The translations under genes and the position numbers were made by a program. A stretch of 64,000 nucleotides of DNA from Blasia pusilla (lineage: Eukaryota; Marchantiophyta; Marchantiopsida; Blasiales): NCBI GenBank assembly GCA_050084515.1, contig CM114271.1:33790001-33854000 (forward strand), read 5' to 3'. This document shows positions 23,601 through 37,200 of the stretch, piece by piece; within the stretch, counting starts at the first letter, position 1, and every line of letters begins with the position of its first letter. Under the pieces are notes generated by a model. That model ran no database searches. It saw only the letters and a program-made list of their open reading frames with translations, and was not told where the DNA came from.

Positions 23601-26600
23601 AGATTTTTCGCTTTCAGCAGCAGAGACTGGAAGCAATTGAAAACCTCTAATCTAATAATGCAAGAATCCGGGTGAGGCAGCTCATGAATCAGCAGAGCAC
23701 TTAGCATGGATGAATTCGAAGAGATGGGCAGAAATGTGGGTACCTCGTCGAAGGACTCAAAAATATCAATGCTGGGTTGATGGATGGTGCACACAACAGT
23801 TCGCCCCGTATCCACCGTATTACGAACAGTTCTCATCACAATGGCAGCAGCTCGAGCGTCCAGACCCGAAGTGGGCTCGTCCATGAAGATGATGGAAGGA
23901 TTGGCCACCAGCTCCACTGCTATAGTCAAACGCTTGCGCTGCTCTGTGGACAGCCCAGTCACTCCTGGGAGACCCACAAGTGCATCCTTCACCGGTGTAA
24001 GCTCCACCAGTTCCATGACTTGTGTCACAAACAGCTGCACCACCCAGCAAGCCCACAACCAACACCAACATGATGAGTTCCGAGCTGCTCGTCAGCTGCA
24101 GGAAATTATCTGCTCCCAGCCAGTTCATGATGATGCAGGTTGGGTCTGGAACTGGAATCGCAAAAACTGGAGATGGGAAAGAATGACACCTCTCTAATAT
24201 CCTCTCTAGAACGACCCGATCGATTCCCATTAGGCAGATGACGATGAGCACAAGGTTGGGTTCGTGAATGAACCCTCAAAAATGGGATGAGAATCACACC
24301 TCTCTAGTTTCCTTGTCAATGTCGTTAGACAGACGCAGCCACGCGCTGTAGATCAGAGACTCCTCAATCGTCACTTGTGGGGAGTGGACATCAGTCTGCT
24401 CGCAGTACCCTGCAATTCGAGCAAAGGTTTCTTGCACCTTAGGATAACCAGAGATCCTGATGTCACCCTCAATATATCCTCCAGTTTTCCTTCCTGCAAG
24501 AACGTCCATCAATGTACTCTTTCCAGCTCCGCTGACTCCTACGAGTGCTGTAAGCACACCAGGCCTGAAAGCCCCCGTCACCTTTCGCAATAGCTGCAGC
24601 CTGTCTTCTATGGCCCCCTGAGCCTTCATTTCCTGGACAGAATCAGAGCACACATGAGTATCGATCAGGTCAAGCACATGAAGGTGTGATCAGCTCATGG
24701 AACCCCTTGTGTTTGTTTAGCTGACTGGGAAGCCCCTGTGCCCTTACCCTTGTGTTTCTTCAGTTGCGGATGACATTCTTTCGCAGAACCCTTATGACAT
24801 TGTTTTACACATGTTTCTTCAGCCGATATTTTTCGCAGAACCCTTTGAGTTTCCTTTGGTGTCGCTGACGTTGGGTTTTAAGGGGTTCCCACTTTTCTTT
24901 CGTTTCAGCCGACTATGGCCATGGAGTTCATTGGATCTTTGAAATGCCTCTTTTGGTACTCTAGGTGTGTTATCTTTTTCTCATATCGCGCTCTCGATGA
25001 GTTACCAATGGGTTCGTCTTTGAGCTTGGGTTAATCCAACCACTAGAAACGTCTTTGAGCTTGGATTTACCCAAGCTCAAACATCTCGATGGGTTAATCC
25101 AACCACTAGAAAAGAAAAGGACACTGATGTTTATCTGGAGATATATCAGAATAGACATATTGCCAAGTGAGTTCTCAATGCACTGGATTTTCATTGAAGC
25201 GATGCGTGAGCCATAATTTACTACGTGCCAATTGTCATGGCAGTTCTAAATTACGTGCAGAGAGGGAGAGGAGAGTTCTTACTTCGGGCATGTTAACGAA
25301 GTAGGACACATCATCGAAGCTGATCGACAGAGGCTCGAAGGGGAGGATCATGCCCCTTCTCAGGTTTGATGCCACAGTTGCTGCTACAGAGTCCAAAGAC
25401 GATCTAGCAATCGATATATTGCTGTTTCGTTTCGTTCCTCCAGATGAACTCATCCTGGACATCTGCACCCCATCTTGGCCATCGCCTCCACGAGACAGGC
25501 TTCCAGGTTGCGACCTTGACAATGAAGAACCTGGAGCAGGGAATTGCAATGGTACTCCCACAGTCAGTTTTGTTGGAGATAGAGGCCTCCAAGTTCTGTA
25601 GACGATCTGAGTTTCTAGAAGCAGAGTTTTTCATATTCAAGGCATGGCACTATCGGTTTCTCACCTTGTTCGCCTTGCACACGCACCGATTTGGACAACG
25701 ATGGCAGCATTTCACCCGTAAGAGCTGCATGTTTCTCAGCCAGGGTTTCTTCCGAGATTACGGCCTGAGCTTTTCCCAGAGCTGCATGCACAACAAGAAC
25801 GACGAATTCCACACGGGGTTGTCATTTATCGAGCGAAAGTCCCATCCAGCTTGGAGCTTACATCGAAGCTTCATTTGCCACATCGTGCTTGATTTGCAAA
25901 CCATCCTCACATGTGCACTGAAATTTGATTCTAAGACAGGACGAAGTGGCTCAGTCCATACGAGGCCTGGGGTTAATGATCGAAGGAGTGCCTGGAGAAG
26001 AAATCCAACTCACGATTCAGATAGGTAATGACGACTGCGAATAGCACATTGAAGAGAATTGTGTATCCAAGATTCACTCCAACTCCGATCCAAAACCAGC
26101 GTCCTCTTGGGTAAATACCCGAAGCCTCGAGAAAAGTAACTCCCAGAGATTTCGTGTCATTTCCAACGATCTGCGACAGGTTCAGAAGGTCATCCCATCA
26201 GCTTAGGCACATTTCATTTCTTCGACATACGCACCACTCGGAGAGAGTGAATGAGTAATGAAGCCATTTGTGAAGGAGAGAGAGACTCTACTCACTAAGT
26301 AGTGCCTGTCGTAGCCTTGCGACCATAGACCCAAGAGAGAAGAGAGAATGAATGAACAAATGAAGGAGAGACTGTACACATTAAGTAGTGCCTGTCGTAG
26401 CCTTGCCTTGAACAAATGAAGGAGACAAGAGAGAATGAATGAACAAATGAAATCGATCGTCCTTTGGGTATCCCAGACGACCATAGGACTTCTCTTGGCA
26501 AGTTGTGCAGCAGTTGGACAAGAAAAAGAAGCACTGCTGAGGATCTGAGAGGTCCTCGGGGGAAGGTGTTGCTCTCTCGCTTTCAAACACCAATGTGAGA

Positions 26601-29600
26601 ACCTAGCAATCTAAACCAGAGTGAATGAATGAATGAATAGAAATTTTTTGTCTACGGGGACCCCACAGGGCCATGGGACTTAGTTTTCCAAAAATAACAG
26701 CAATTTGAAGAAAGCACCAGCAAGGGCTTAAGAGATCCTTTGTGCCAGGTGATTTAACTCCGTGAGATATGCACAACACAACTGTGGAACAAAGAGTTCA
26801 CGATGTACATACGTGATCCCATGAGGGTGAAAGATACTCGTTCACATCAACTGCTCCCTGAGAATATGCCAGGGGGGAAACCCAGTAGGCCCAAATCCAC
26901 CAAGGTTTGATGGACTGCCTAGGAAGGAGAAACCCTCCGAGCGTGAACACCAACATGAGGGTGAGAGATCCTCCAGTGTTGGCTATCACCATCGTCCTAC
27001 ACACTCCAGCAATCAGTCGAAACATGCCCGAAGACATCTGATGTACACTGATGTAGAGGACAAGCTGTCGAAAGAACCTGCAGGCATCGGCAGGACGAAA
27101 GAGATGCATTTCTTAGAACCCTCATCAGCTTTACTGGGACCCGTGCACTCGAATGAGATTTCTGTCACTGCCTCCATGAAATGCGAGTGTAGATTTGCAT
27201 TTCCTTGACAACATAACAGCGAGAGTATTGATTTTAAATCCCTTGATAACACGAAAGGCAGCAATTCAACAGGGCTTGGATCAACATAGCTGTTTTTTCT
27301 ATGTGTACCTGCCAGCTGAAGGATCGAAGCCGATGGTGTAGTAAGTGATGAGGATCCACACCACCGACTCGAGAATGGAGATGGGTATGTTCAAAATAAA
27401 CTTGGAGAACGCAAAAGTCCATGGAGGATGAAACATGAGGTCTCTCTGCTTGTAGAACACTGGCAGTCGGGCTATGGTAAGCGAGAGTTCGGCGAAACCA
27501 TTGAACATGATGTTGAGAACACCAAAGAAGAGAGCTCCGGCATAGGTTTGCGCATCGGTCATGTTACGATGGTGCATTTGGGTTCGTAGGTACACGGTCG
27601 CACCGATCACAGCCATGATCGAAATCTGCGTCGCTTTGAAGATCACGATGAAGGAGTTTCTCTTCACTAGCAGCTTCTCCTTCGCATAAGTGGCTTTCAA
27701 GAGCTCCATGTACGAAACCGAATACCTCTTGAACGAAAGTGCTGCTTTATGGCTCGTTTCCTTCGGAAAGGGCTTGGCCAATTCTTGACCCATCTTCACA
27801 CCTATATGAAAGGATTTGAATGCCTCTGCGAACTGCGATACTGGCACGCCCACGTAAGGTCTGGTTTTTTCGGCCCAGTATTGCTCCTGATCCTTCCTAG
27901 ATGTCACCTGCGGATTGGGACTCGGATTCACAAATTGATCAGAAACCGAAACAGTTTTCGAGAATCCAGAGAGTGCAGCATGAGCTGGAGAGCAGTTGGC
28001 GCAGTCCTAGGAATAGAAGGGAGACGACTCGAGCAGGGCAGACAGCTGGGATTCGGTTGCTTGCCTCTTGCAGAAAGTCGGCGATTCCCTTCCTCTCGGG
28101 GCATTTGAAGCCACAACTTTCGAAGAACTCCAAGATGTTTTCCTGAGGTCCATGGTAGACCACCTGACCCTCGGACAGCAGCATGACATCGTCAAATAGG
28201 TTGAAGGTTTCAGGCGCTGGCTGCAGAAGTGAGATCACAATGGTGTGCTCCAGAACATGGCAGATATCTCGCAGGCATTTGATGATTTGGAAGGTTGTTG
28301 AAGTGTCTAAACCGGTCGAAATTTCGTCCATGAGCAGAGTCCTGAGGGGCCCAACCATCATCTCCCCTGGCATCCATACATCTTCAAATGTCAGACTCTC
28401 TCACTCACCACAAGGAGATGAGTCTCAAGCGCCTCTGTCATCTGAGAGCCTTCAATGATTGCTGGCGTTTCGATCCACTCTTGCAATTGAGGAATTCACT
28501 CTTCCAATCATCAAACAACCACTAAACAACTGAATGGACGAAAATATCCCTCACCCACCTGTAGTGACTCGCTTCCTCTGCCCCCCTGAAACTCCTCTCC
28601 TCATTTCATCCCCAAGCAAAGTATCTGCACATACATCCAAACCGAGGATCTGCAAAACGAGCGCACAGGGCTGCAGTTCAGCGACCCAAACCCTACAAAA
28701 TTGCTATCTGAATTCTCTGCTATAGATTCTGCCAGTCCCACCTTCAGCTCACCTCATAATTCCACGAACGAGAGTCGAAAAAGGGCAGTTTCATACCCCA
28801 CTGCAACCTCAAGAGCTAGAACTGGAAATCAATCAAAGACAAGCAACAGCACTCGCCTTCATGTAGTACTCAGTGATGAGGCTCCCCGGGCGTGATTGCG
28901 TTGCAATGGCCTGCAATAACACAAATCGACTTGGCTGTCAGCAAGAAGCTATATGCGCATTGCCTTGCTTATTAGTCGATAGTGCCCAGGATTGCCAAGG
29001 AATTGGATCTAGATATGACGACTCTACCTGGAGATTGAAGAACTAACTCTTCTGGGACAATGATAGGCACGAAAAGATGGCTCGGACGAAGAGAGAAATA
29101 TCCAGACCATCTTACTTTCATGAAAAAGTCCACATCTGGGTCTGGATAAATTCCTCGCTCCTTTTCTCTCTTGTCGAGTTCAGCAAGCAGATCTGCAACA
29201 GCATGTTTCGAGAAATCAGACGAAGAGACAGACGATACAAAGTTCCCAATCTAAAAATCTGATGACTCTTAAGAGTTCCACCCTGTAAGAATGAATGAAA
29301 CCCTACTGAAGCTCTCGGATGAATAATTATAATAAAAGTCGAAACCTTGAAAACCCGTATCTGTATGCAGTGAAGAAAGTCTCCGCTCCTTCAGAACACC
29401 GATTCAAAGAGAAGAGCGATTGACACTCTCGTCAAAGGATCGTCTTTTCTGGAGTGTGATCCTTTGATGAGAGTGTCACTCGCATTCTTGGCATCACTGA
29501 ACACTTACCATATCGCTGACCGATCCCCTGGCATTGCGCAGAGAAGTCGAGAGTTTCTCTTACTGTCATTTCCCCAATGTGCAAGTCGTGCTGACTGATG

Positions 29601-30785
29601 TAGGCCGCAGTCTTCTGGGGCACAAACTCATTCATCTTGTAGCCGTTGAAGGTGATTTCTCCCTCTTTCTACAGATCACAAGATGAATCGTGAGAAGAAA
29701 GCTTCAGCAGTTGGCAGCCAAACAATACAGCCCTCGACTTCTTGTAGCAGGAGATGGGTGACATCAAGAGGATCGTTCTCTCTGGATTGAAGACCCATCT
29801 CGTTCCTCAGCAGACGTACTGCCCTCAAGTTTCTTGAGTGAAGACGGTTCGACTTGAATATGGTGGCGTATGGATCATTGGCATCTTCCAGTGATAGACC
29901 CAAGACCACGCGACAGGAAATATGCATAATAGTGCTGCAGCGTTTCTCAATTACCTTCAAATCGGGGTCCAGCCTGCCCGCCAGCGCAAGAAGTAAACTT
30001 GTTTTGCCAGAACCAGGCGGCCCCAGCAGCAGTGTCATCCTGCAGGTGGCGCAAGAAGGGAGAGAAGCTTCAGAGGGCAGCAGCTCAAGAGCAAGAGATG
30101 GAGGGTGAGTGGTGATGACTGATCTGTGCACTCTGGTTCAAAGAGACGACGTTGAGGTGATCTGGTGCATCCAGCTATGCAAAAAAAGAAGAAGAAGAAA
30201 TCGAACTCGGCAGTGTTCAGCATCGAGGACCGACCTGCCGGGCTTGATGATACCACTAACATTCTGCAAAATTTGCAGCTTTATCTTCTTCGTCAAAGAT
30301 ATGCCCACCGTCTCAAACAAGCCCTGCAGTCGACAACAACTTCCCACATTGTCATTGATAGCCCAATTCGGACAGCTTAGAGCTCACGAAGTCCTAAGTT
30401 CCTCCACGATCTGATGTCGGCTCGGCAAGCTTCTGGACAACGGTGTTGGAATCAGGCACCGGTGTCTCTGGTTTAGGTGGCACGAGCTGCTGGATCGATT
30501 CGATTGGTTTGTGTTGGGTGCAGGAAGCAAAGCAGCAGCAGCAGCAGCAGCCGAAATTAGAAGCTCCTTTTGAGAAGGACTAGTATGCGGAAGAGCGATG
30601 CTTGTCACGAAGTCCCGACTCTTACCTCAACAAAGTTTCTCGCCACATTGAGCAAAGTTGGGAGAGCTCGACTGCCGACGAAGGCAGTGGCTTGGATGCT
30701 GATATCACGATATCGAACTTCCACTGTCGGTTGCTTGATATCCACCCTGTCATTTCAAGACGTTCACTCAATTCATGTCATGGTG

Positions 30786-30832
<47 letters not shown>

Positions 30833-32768
30833 AAATTCATGGCGAAGAGTTGTGTCCAGAGCTGTCTCTCCAAATTCACTAAACAAAGAGCGGAAAACTT
30901 TGCTGAAACTGGTGAGCTGGTACCACCAAAGCTGTTCAGTAGCGTCCATTCTCTGATCTCTCTATCTCTCACTCACTCTCTCTCTCTGTCTCTCTCACTC
31001 GTAATTCGCTTAGTTCAACAGACAGGAAGAGCAACAGAGCACTCCGAAATCGCAGGTGTCCGAGGCTAGATTCACTGCGTGAACTGCGGACCCCGACGAG
31101 TCTCCGGTCACAGAGGCTCCCTACGTCTCGCGACGAGTTGTTCTTTCTGCGACACGGGTGCGAAGGGAAAAGAAAAGAAATCCTCCGTAAAAGCGGAGAA
31201 CCAATCAGAATACATCGTAGCACCCGCACCGTCCAACGCGATATCTCCTCCTCGTAACTAGTGACGTCTCTCTTCGCCTCTGGCCGCCACTTAAACAACG
31301 GTTTCTCTCTTGGCGAATCGACGTGGCTCGACGGATTCGAAGTCATCGCGGGTCGGGCAGTGGAAGGCGCTTTCAAATTTCAATTTCCGGGTTGTAGAGT
31401 CCCCTCCTAAGCCACGCGTCTTTCATGGGTGACTTGCTTGATCGAAAGTGCTCCAAAGTCGCGAATTGCGAAAACTCCGAATTTAGTTTGAAATCGCAAA
31501 TATCTTTCGGGATTGGATGCGGATGTACGTGGTGATCTGGGTGTCAAGACCACACATATATGTCATATGTGCGATTACCACCTGTCACATATGGTATGAT
31601 TCCATGTGTCATCAGCACACATGCGGAGGGGGGTCCTGTATATTCACGTGGACGTATCCTCCTCTCTCTACACGACTCCACATTCTTAGTCTTCCCTTCG
31701 GCGCTCCCTCTGCCCGAGAAATGAAAAACGTTCCTTCCCGATTCGCCTGCATTCCGCAACCGAAGCGGCCGTGAAACGCTCATCTCCGCCTCCTCCGCTG
31801 AAGTCGCGCTCCCACGAACAGTTTATTTACTGCGACACTGCCCGCGATTGACGTCGGCTGGCAGTGCACCCTCTCCCTCTCTCTCTCTCTCTCCCTCTCT
31901 CTCAATTCTTTCGAGGAGGCCCCGAGTCCGATGCACTAGAATGGCAGATTGGATCCTCGCCCGGGATCCCGAGAACGAAAAGCGACGCGCGCGAGTTGGG
32001 AAGTGCGAATACGTCCGGAGGGAGTCGGTCCCTTTTCTGAGTCGGCGTTTCTCAGGGAAGTCGAGGCTCGTAGGGAATGCGGTCGCTCGGGGAGGCGTGA
32101 CGAGCGGACGAGCTCAGATTCCGAGCTACGGAGTCAGTGACAGTCGTTTTCCAGCAATTGAGAGCTGAGAATTCGTGGCGGCAGGAAGTTCTTGACTTGA
32201 TTTTCGTCCGCTGCGGGCCACGCAGTGGCAGTGCGCGGACAGTTGGAGTGGTGGGAGAAGCGAGTCCGCGAGTTCCGTGACGCAAGGGACATGAGATAGA
32301 GTGATTCTAGCGCTGTGCGAGAAGTGACAGCCGTAATTCTCACCTGGCTATGCGCGCAGCTAGACGCTTCACGAATTCTTCGTTGTCGTCCTCCGTGTTG
32401 TTCGTGGCGAACACGTTGTTGAGGAGGAGCTGGTTTTCTTCGATGCCGATGCTCCTGAGATCTACCTGGTTAGGATGGACCTTGCTTCCCTTCATCTGCT
32501 CGAGGATGGAGGTGCGCAAGCGGTCGTACGTGGGCAGTTTCTCCAAAGCCGCCCATCTCAGGTTCATCTCGTCCTCCTCCGCATGCTCGTTTCCTCTCGG
32601 GAACGCATTGTCGGGCTGAATCCCTCCCCAGTGCCTCGCACTGCCAAATCGCGCGCTCCCGCCCACGCTCAGTTGGAGACTACTTCTCCGTGCGCTGCTT
32701 CCTAAACTCCTCCTGCTCGATCCCAGGTCGTCGATCGCCTGCAGATCCGCCGCGGTGGAAGCCGCCAT
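20699..32768 (-). CDS. full-size ABCG (PDR-type) ABC transporter, 22 exons
   Basis: Plant PDR proteins export metabolites, hormones or xenobiotics across the plasma membrane using ATP. Exons, 5' to 3': 32768-32344, 30746-30626, 30323-30235, 30039-29955, 29668-29509, 29192-29116, 28910-28857, 28649-28559, 28366-28065, 27907-27309, 27077-26813, 26170-26014, 25781-25665, 25530-25283, 24632-24300, 24034-23744, 23147-23064, 22877-22744, 22582-22355, 22163-21992, 21749-21495, 20968-20699. They sum to 4,557 bases (1,518 residues), normal for the family, with matching phases. NBD1: Walker A GPPGSGKT about 218-225, signature VSGGQ about 357-361, Walker B LLMDE about 378-382. NBD2: Walker [10 protein letters not shown] about 962-970, degenerate signature LSTEQ about 1069-1073, Walker B IIFMDE about 1089-1094. 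Each NBD precedes a membrane domain. Introns 7 and 9 use GC donors. The exact substrate is unknown. Confidence 0.93.
20969..21494. repeat. 158-bp tandem duplication inside ABCG intron 21
   Basis: GATTCTCAACTTTCACAACT followed by GGCACCGACTTGCAAGCAGT starts at 21161 and again at 21319. Flanking CTCCAC and CTTCTGG segments match too, so the period is about 158. The feature spans the whole intron. Confidence 0.8.
23148..23640. repeat. 85-bp minisatellite in ABCG intron 16
   Basis: GATCAGT(T/C)GGTCTAAG or GATCAGTAGGTCTAAG occurs at 23176, 23261, 23346, 23430 and 23515, with a degenerate sixth unit. The spacing is 84-85. Each unit also carries a CAGCAGCAAC-type segment. The first unit runs straight into the 3' splice site of exon 17 (23147), whose first codons and upstream tract resemble the unit edge. 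Confidence 0.9.
24990..25110. repeat. short direct and inverted repeats in ABCG intron 14
   Basis: GGGTTAATCCAACCACTAGAAA occurs as two copies (near 25027 and 25092; read the motif as GGGTTAATCCAACC plus ACTAGAAA). Two copies of GTCTTTGAGCTTGG and one inverted CCAAGCTCAAA lie between them. Non-coding. Confidence 0.7.
26297..26420. repeat. 86-bp tandem duplication in ABCG intron 11
   Basis: AAGTAGTGCCTGTCGTAGCC starts at 26297 and again at 26383. The intervening segment AATGAATGAACAAATGAAGG is also repeated to the right. Non-coding. Confidence 0.75.
30788..30831. repeat. (CT)n microsatellite in ABCG intron 1
   Basis: A CT run of about 44 bases lies only about 40 bases upstream (in gene orientation) of the exon 2 acceptor at 30746. 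On the transcript it is a GA run. Confidence 0.95.
31871..31903. repeat. CT-rich microsatellite in ABCG intron 1
   Basis: An interrupted CT/CCT run within the first intron of the ABCG gene. Confidence 0.9.
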
Positions 32769-34200
32769 CTTGCGAGCTTCGAATTCCGCGAGAGTCTACT
32801 GCGATGAACTACGACTGCTGCTTCTGCGCTATGTGATCTCGCCCGCGCTCGGCCCTCGCATGCCAGCGATCGCGACGTCGAGCTCGAGTGCTCGCTCTCC
32901 GGCGCCGCCTACTACCGAACTCTGCTCGTAAACGACGACGACCCGACGCGCGCAGCTGCTGCTCGAGGAATTCCCCGCTTCAGCCGTTCGCGTGTTCCTA
33001 ACTAGTGCTCCGTCCTCGAGATTTCGACGCTCCGTTGCATCGGCAGCCGCATAGCTGCCTCTCCCCTCCGCGGGAAACAGCCACCGCGATGGGCTCTCTG
33101 CTCGGACTCAGGAAATCCCGACTTCATCTCCGCAGCTCGATCGCCCCGGCCCGCGTGTCCGGCACTGGGAGACCGCTCTCGAGTGCGAGGACTGGCAGAA
33201 TTTAACCTCTTCCTTCCTTTCGAGCGCTGCGGGGCGCTACGTATCCCGTCAGCTATAGCCTGTAGGTAGCTATGTCGATTCGATCTGCACGCAAATTTAT
33301 ATCCGTCGATAATGCAGAGCATGCGGTCCGAGGTGGAGACCATAGGTCCTTTCATCCTCCGGAGGGCCCGACCGGCTGCAGCGAGCTCAGTGGTCCTTGG
33401 CACTGCAGGAGCTCCGATATACGGACTGCCAGCACCCGGTGCCTACCTCCTGCCTACCGGGGACTGCCGGCGTTTCTTCACAACTGGCTGATCCGAGAAC
33501 AGCTTGTCGAGAATCTGGCCGATCCCAGCCGTCCTTTGCGACGACTCCGCCGGTCAACTTTTCAAACTCCAGCGCTGTCTGTCCTGCACCCGAACTGCGC
33601 GACGCGCGGAAACGCGGGCAGCAGGCTCTGCCCAGTTCACGAGTCTCCCACCCGTGCGGCTCCGCCTCCTGCGCTGCGCCCCTCCACCAGTGACCAGTCT
33701 CTCTAGAAGGTTCTATTTCGCTACCGGACAAGGCTCGGCATCCGACAGTAGAGCAACGTGGAGAGCACCCTGCTGCCTGCGTACCTTCCATCGCCTTCCA
33801 AGCCCTCCCGAGTCCCGACCTCCGAATACCGTAGATAGTAGATACCCACCGTCTTCTTTCACCCCCGCCGAACACACGTGCGACCTTCTCGCTGGACGCT
33901 ATCTTCTCTTTCCGCGATCCCCTTTCTCTCGCGAACGACTGGCCGCTCCGGCTGTGTGCGCAGAGCGCACACACACAAAAGCTGCGAACCCGGTACTGCC
34001 AAGGTCGTCCTAAACCTTCCGTCCGCCTGGAACGTGAGTCATTCCCGGGCGTCACGGGACTAAGTTGCCGCGACAGCACCGGGCCAAGCGAGCACGGGTC
34101 CCAGGGGTCGCGAGAACTTCAGAAGGCGCCCGACGCCGATGGGTTTTCTCGCGACGGAGAAAAAACTTCCCGGTTGCGAGAAACTTCGTTTATCGTCCCG
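32769..34200 (-). promoter_or_regulatory. GC-rich 5' flank of the ABCG gene
   Basis: This sequence directly upstream of the ABCG start codon is GC- and CpG-rich, unlike the AT-rich DNA further right. It should hold the 5' UTR and promoter. I could not place a transcription start. A minus-strand TATATA at about 34246-34252 is too distant to assign with confidence. Long overlapping ORFs on both strands (for example 33387-34079, -) have no recognised motif and are expected in GC-rich DNA. Confidence 0.5.
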
Positions 34201-37200
34201 TCCGTTATTCCCGTTTACCCGGTATGCTCTCGCCGACAACAACCATGTATATACTCCTTTATTGGAGTGGTCGCACGGGGACAAGCCCCACGGGCATCGT
34301 ACGTCGACTACGAACGGGATCGCGACTACCGTAAACGTGCCAACCCGGGAATAAGGTGAAAATTGCCTTTCCTTTCCTTTCCATTGAATCCATTCCCGCG
34401 ACGCTTCCAAGAAAAGAAAAGGTCGGGCAATGCATGTCGGTCATCTTTCCCGGGTCAATGCAAGAAAATATTTATATTTTGGTCATCCGTGTGCGAAAGG
34501 TGTTTTCATTTCGTTTGGATAAAATGTTTGGGCCCTTAACCAAAATTTGAAAGCCCACTTTCGATGTCCGTAGTTTAGTCTAGTTTAATGCAAAAAACGA
34601 GGGTTTAGGGAGGTTGTCCTTTGTATTCGTATCTGTTTGGTCGGCTGGAATGAAGAAAACTTTGAAACTCTCCGCTCAGGTTTGTAGAGACCGGTAATGT
34701 ACCGGTTGTCACGAAAACACTCCCCGGACCCTGGTTTAATGTCCATGGTTTTCTGTTTGCCTTAATTATTGGGATTTTTCGATCTCTTCTCCTTTCATTT
34801 ATGTTCGCTGAAGTTGATGAGATCTTGGGATCTCCTCTTTTCATCACTGTGCTCGTACATTTTTAAACTCAAACTCGTATTTTATTTTTGTAGTGCGATA
34901 ATGATTTTCAACTATGAATTCACTTTTTTCTAAGGTTATTTTGTCCTTCTAAATGGATTCCCTTCCTTAGTCTCATCCTTATATTTTCATTGGGTACTCC
35001 TTATATTTTCATTGTGTACCTAATGATAAAGAACTCCACATGTGTATTTCTAATTTTGTGCACCATAACTTCTCATTCATGTCCACGTGGGTATGAAGTT
35101 CTCCGCGAAAAATTCTCCTTTATTTGATTTTATTCAACCATAATCTTTCCCCCTTTACTCTTCTCATCATAGATCTTGTCTTTTTCTTTCCACTACTCAT
35201 TCATCCATTACACTCTTTATATTTCGTACCTACCCTCCTCTTATCCCCGTCTCTTTGCACTCATCATAATCTCGATCCCTTACTATGAAATCCTATTATT
35301 TTACCATCCCCATATATATCATCTGAACCTTCGCTCCAATTCCCATCTTTTTTATCCTCTTTCTCCTCCTTCCCCAACTTACTTAATCCTATATGGTCAT
35401 CCATCAATATTTGCCAACTTCTCGCCACAATGATTTTTCTTCATACTCCTCGTTGCTTATTAAGCGAGCTATCCACCTTGGTTTTTTACCTCTTTGCAAT
35501 TATTTTATTCCAAAAGATCTAACAAATGGCTTTATGTCTCTATATAAGCTAAGAGGCTTTTGAAAAAATATAGAATGGACTCATTTGTTATCTCATCTAG
35601 AGCATCCCCAAGTGGTTATTGGGATTCTCTCCCAATATTTTTTACAACATCCGTTCTAACTTCTTTACACTTATCCTCCCAATTCAGAGTTATAACATCG
35701 ATTGGCCTCTTTTAACACTTCTATCATGGTAACTTCCATCAACTTCTTCGTCTGAATACATTTGAGGAAGATCACGATTTCTTAGATTCACAACAATATA
35801 TCTTGAATATTTCTCTTAGAGACGTGGGGCTTTCTTTCATAATCACATTTGCACCACCATCTTTTTTGGGGAGTTGAGCTTTAGTTGCCCCAAATATCAC
35901 CACTTCTAGCTTTCTACAAGGAAATGCACCTATCTTGATGGATCATATGGCCCATGCAAAAGGAGGTGAGTCTATAATTCCAAAAAAATTGAGATCTTAT
36001 CGATCTTGTGATCTTCTTCCACTTGCTAGACAAGCAATTATACTCCCTTTCAATCAAATGATTATAGAAGCGCTTGATCAACTTCAAAAGCTTGTCTTTG
36101 AGAATTTGCAGCAGATCAAATTTTATTGCATTCTTTGTGAGGCATTCTCTAATAGTCTCCGAGCCCGTCTGCGATTATGTACGGGTATAAGAGTGGAGGC
36201 ATGGCTTACTATAAATACTCATCTTCTTTCAATTTTTTCTTCCATAGAGTTTATTCTTAAATACGTGGGAAACGCCTTAGGGATTTAAGTGGAGTATAAA
36301 TTAATCAATGAATAATTAATTTAATATTATAATGGATGATTATAAATATGAAAAAAATAGAATAATTATGATTAAAAACCAAAATTTTAGAATTTTTACC
36401 TCAATTCATATTTGATTGAAAATAAAAATAAAATTTTAATGGAAGAGTAGATTCTGTTTAAGTTTTATGGAAAATTAAAATTACTTAGTGTATTGGGATA
36501 TCATTTAAATTTGAATGGAGGATTTTAATTACTAAGAACAGTGAAATTTTATTAATTTTCTAAGATTTTATAAAATATAAATACTATTAAAATTTTTAAA
36601 TAAATGACATGTTAAATTTTTTAGATAATCGTATGAATTCAAATATAATATTTTGGGAAAGAAAATTAGAAATTTTTTCCTCAATTCATATTTGACGGAA
36701 AAAAAAATTTATGGAATAGTAGATTTCATTTAAATCGTAATAATTCATATGCGATATTTTGGGAAAGGAAAATGAATTTGAATGGAAAAGTAAAATGATT
36801 TTGTTAATTAAAATTAGCTAAGATTTTGGTTAGTGAGTGTTATTTTGGTGGGAAGAGTGGAAGGGAAGAATAGTTATTGTTTGAGCTTTTACGGAGGAGT
36901 GAAATTATTTAGGGAAAATGGGTGTTATTTAAAGTTCAAATTTTCTTACTCTTTTAAGATTAAAAAAAGTGGAAATTATCTTTAAATTTAAAATTTAAAA
37001 ATAATTTAAAATAATTTGAAGGTTTGGAGATCTCAACATTTTCTCACTTGGATTTAAAAAAATAGTCTTTTATTATAGTTTACAATCATGGAACATCGAA
37101 AGCAAGTGTAATTCCTTTGATGGTTGATTATTTTTTGAATTAAAATTTTATAAGTATTAGAGGTACGTTGATTGAGTTAAAAAAAATTCTATGATAATTT

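Noticed and set aside
25404-25640. Alternative ABCG exon frame in intron 13
   Set aside because: The acceptor at 25530 keeps phase and joins conserved sequence; the longer frame needs an extra splice and gives no conserved residues.
33387-34079. 230-codon minus-strand ORF upstream of ABCG
   Set aside because: Lies in GC-rich promoter DNA with long ORFs on both strands; low-complexity protein without motif.
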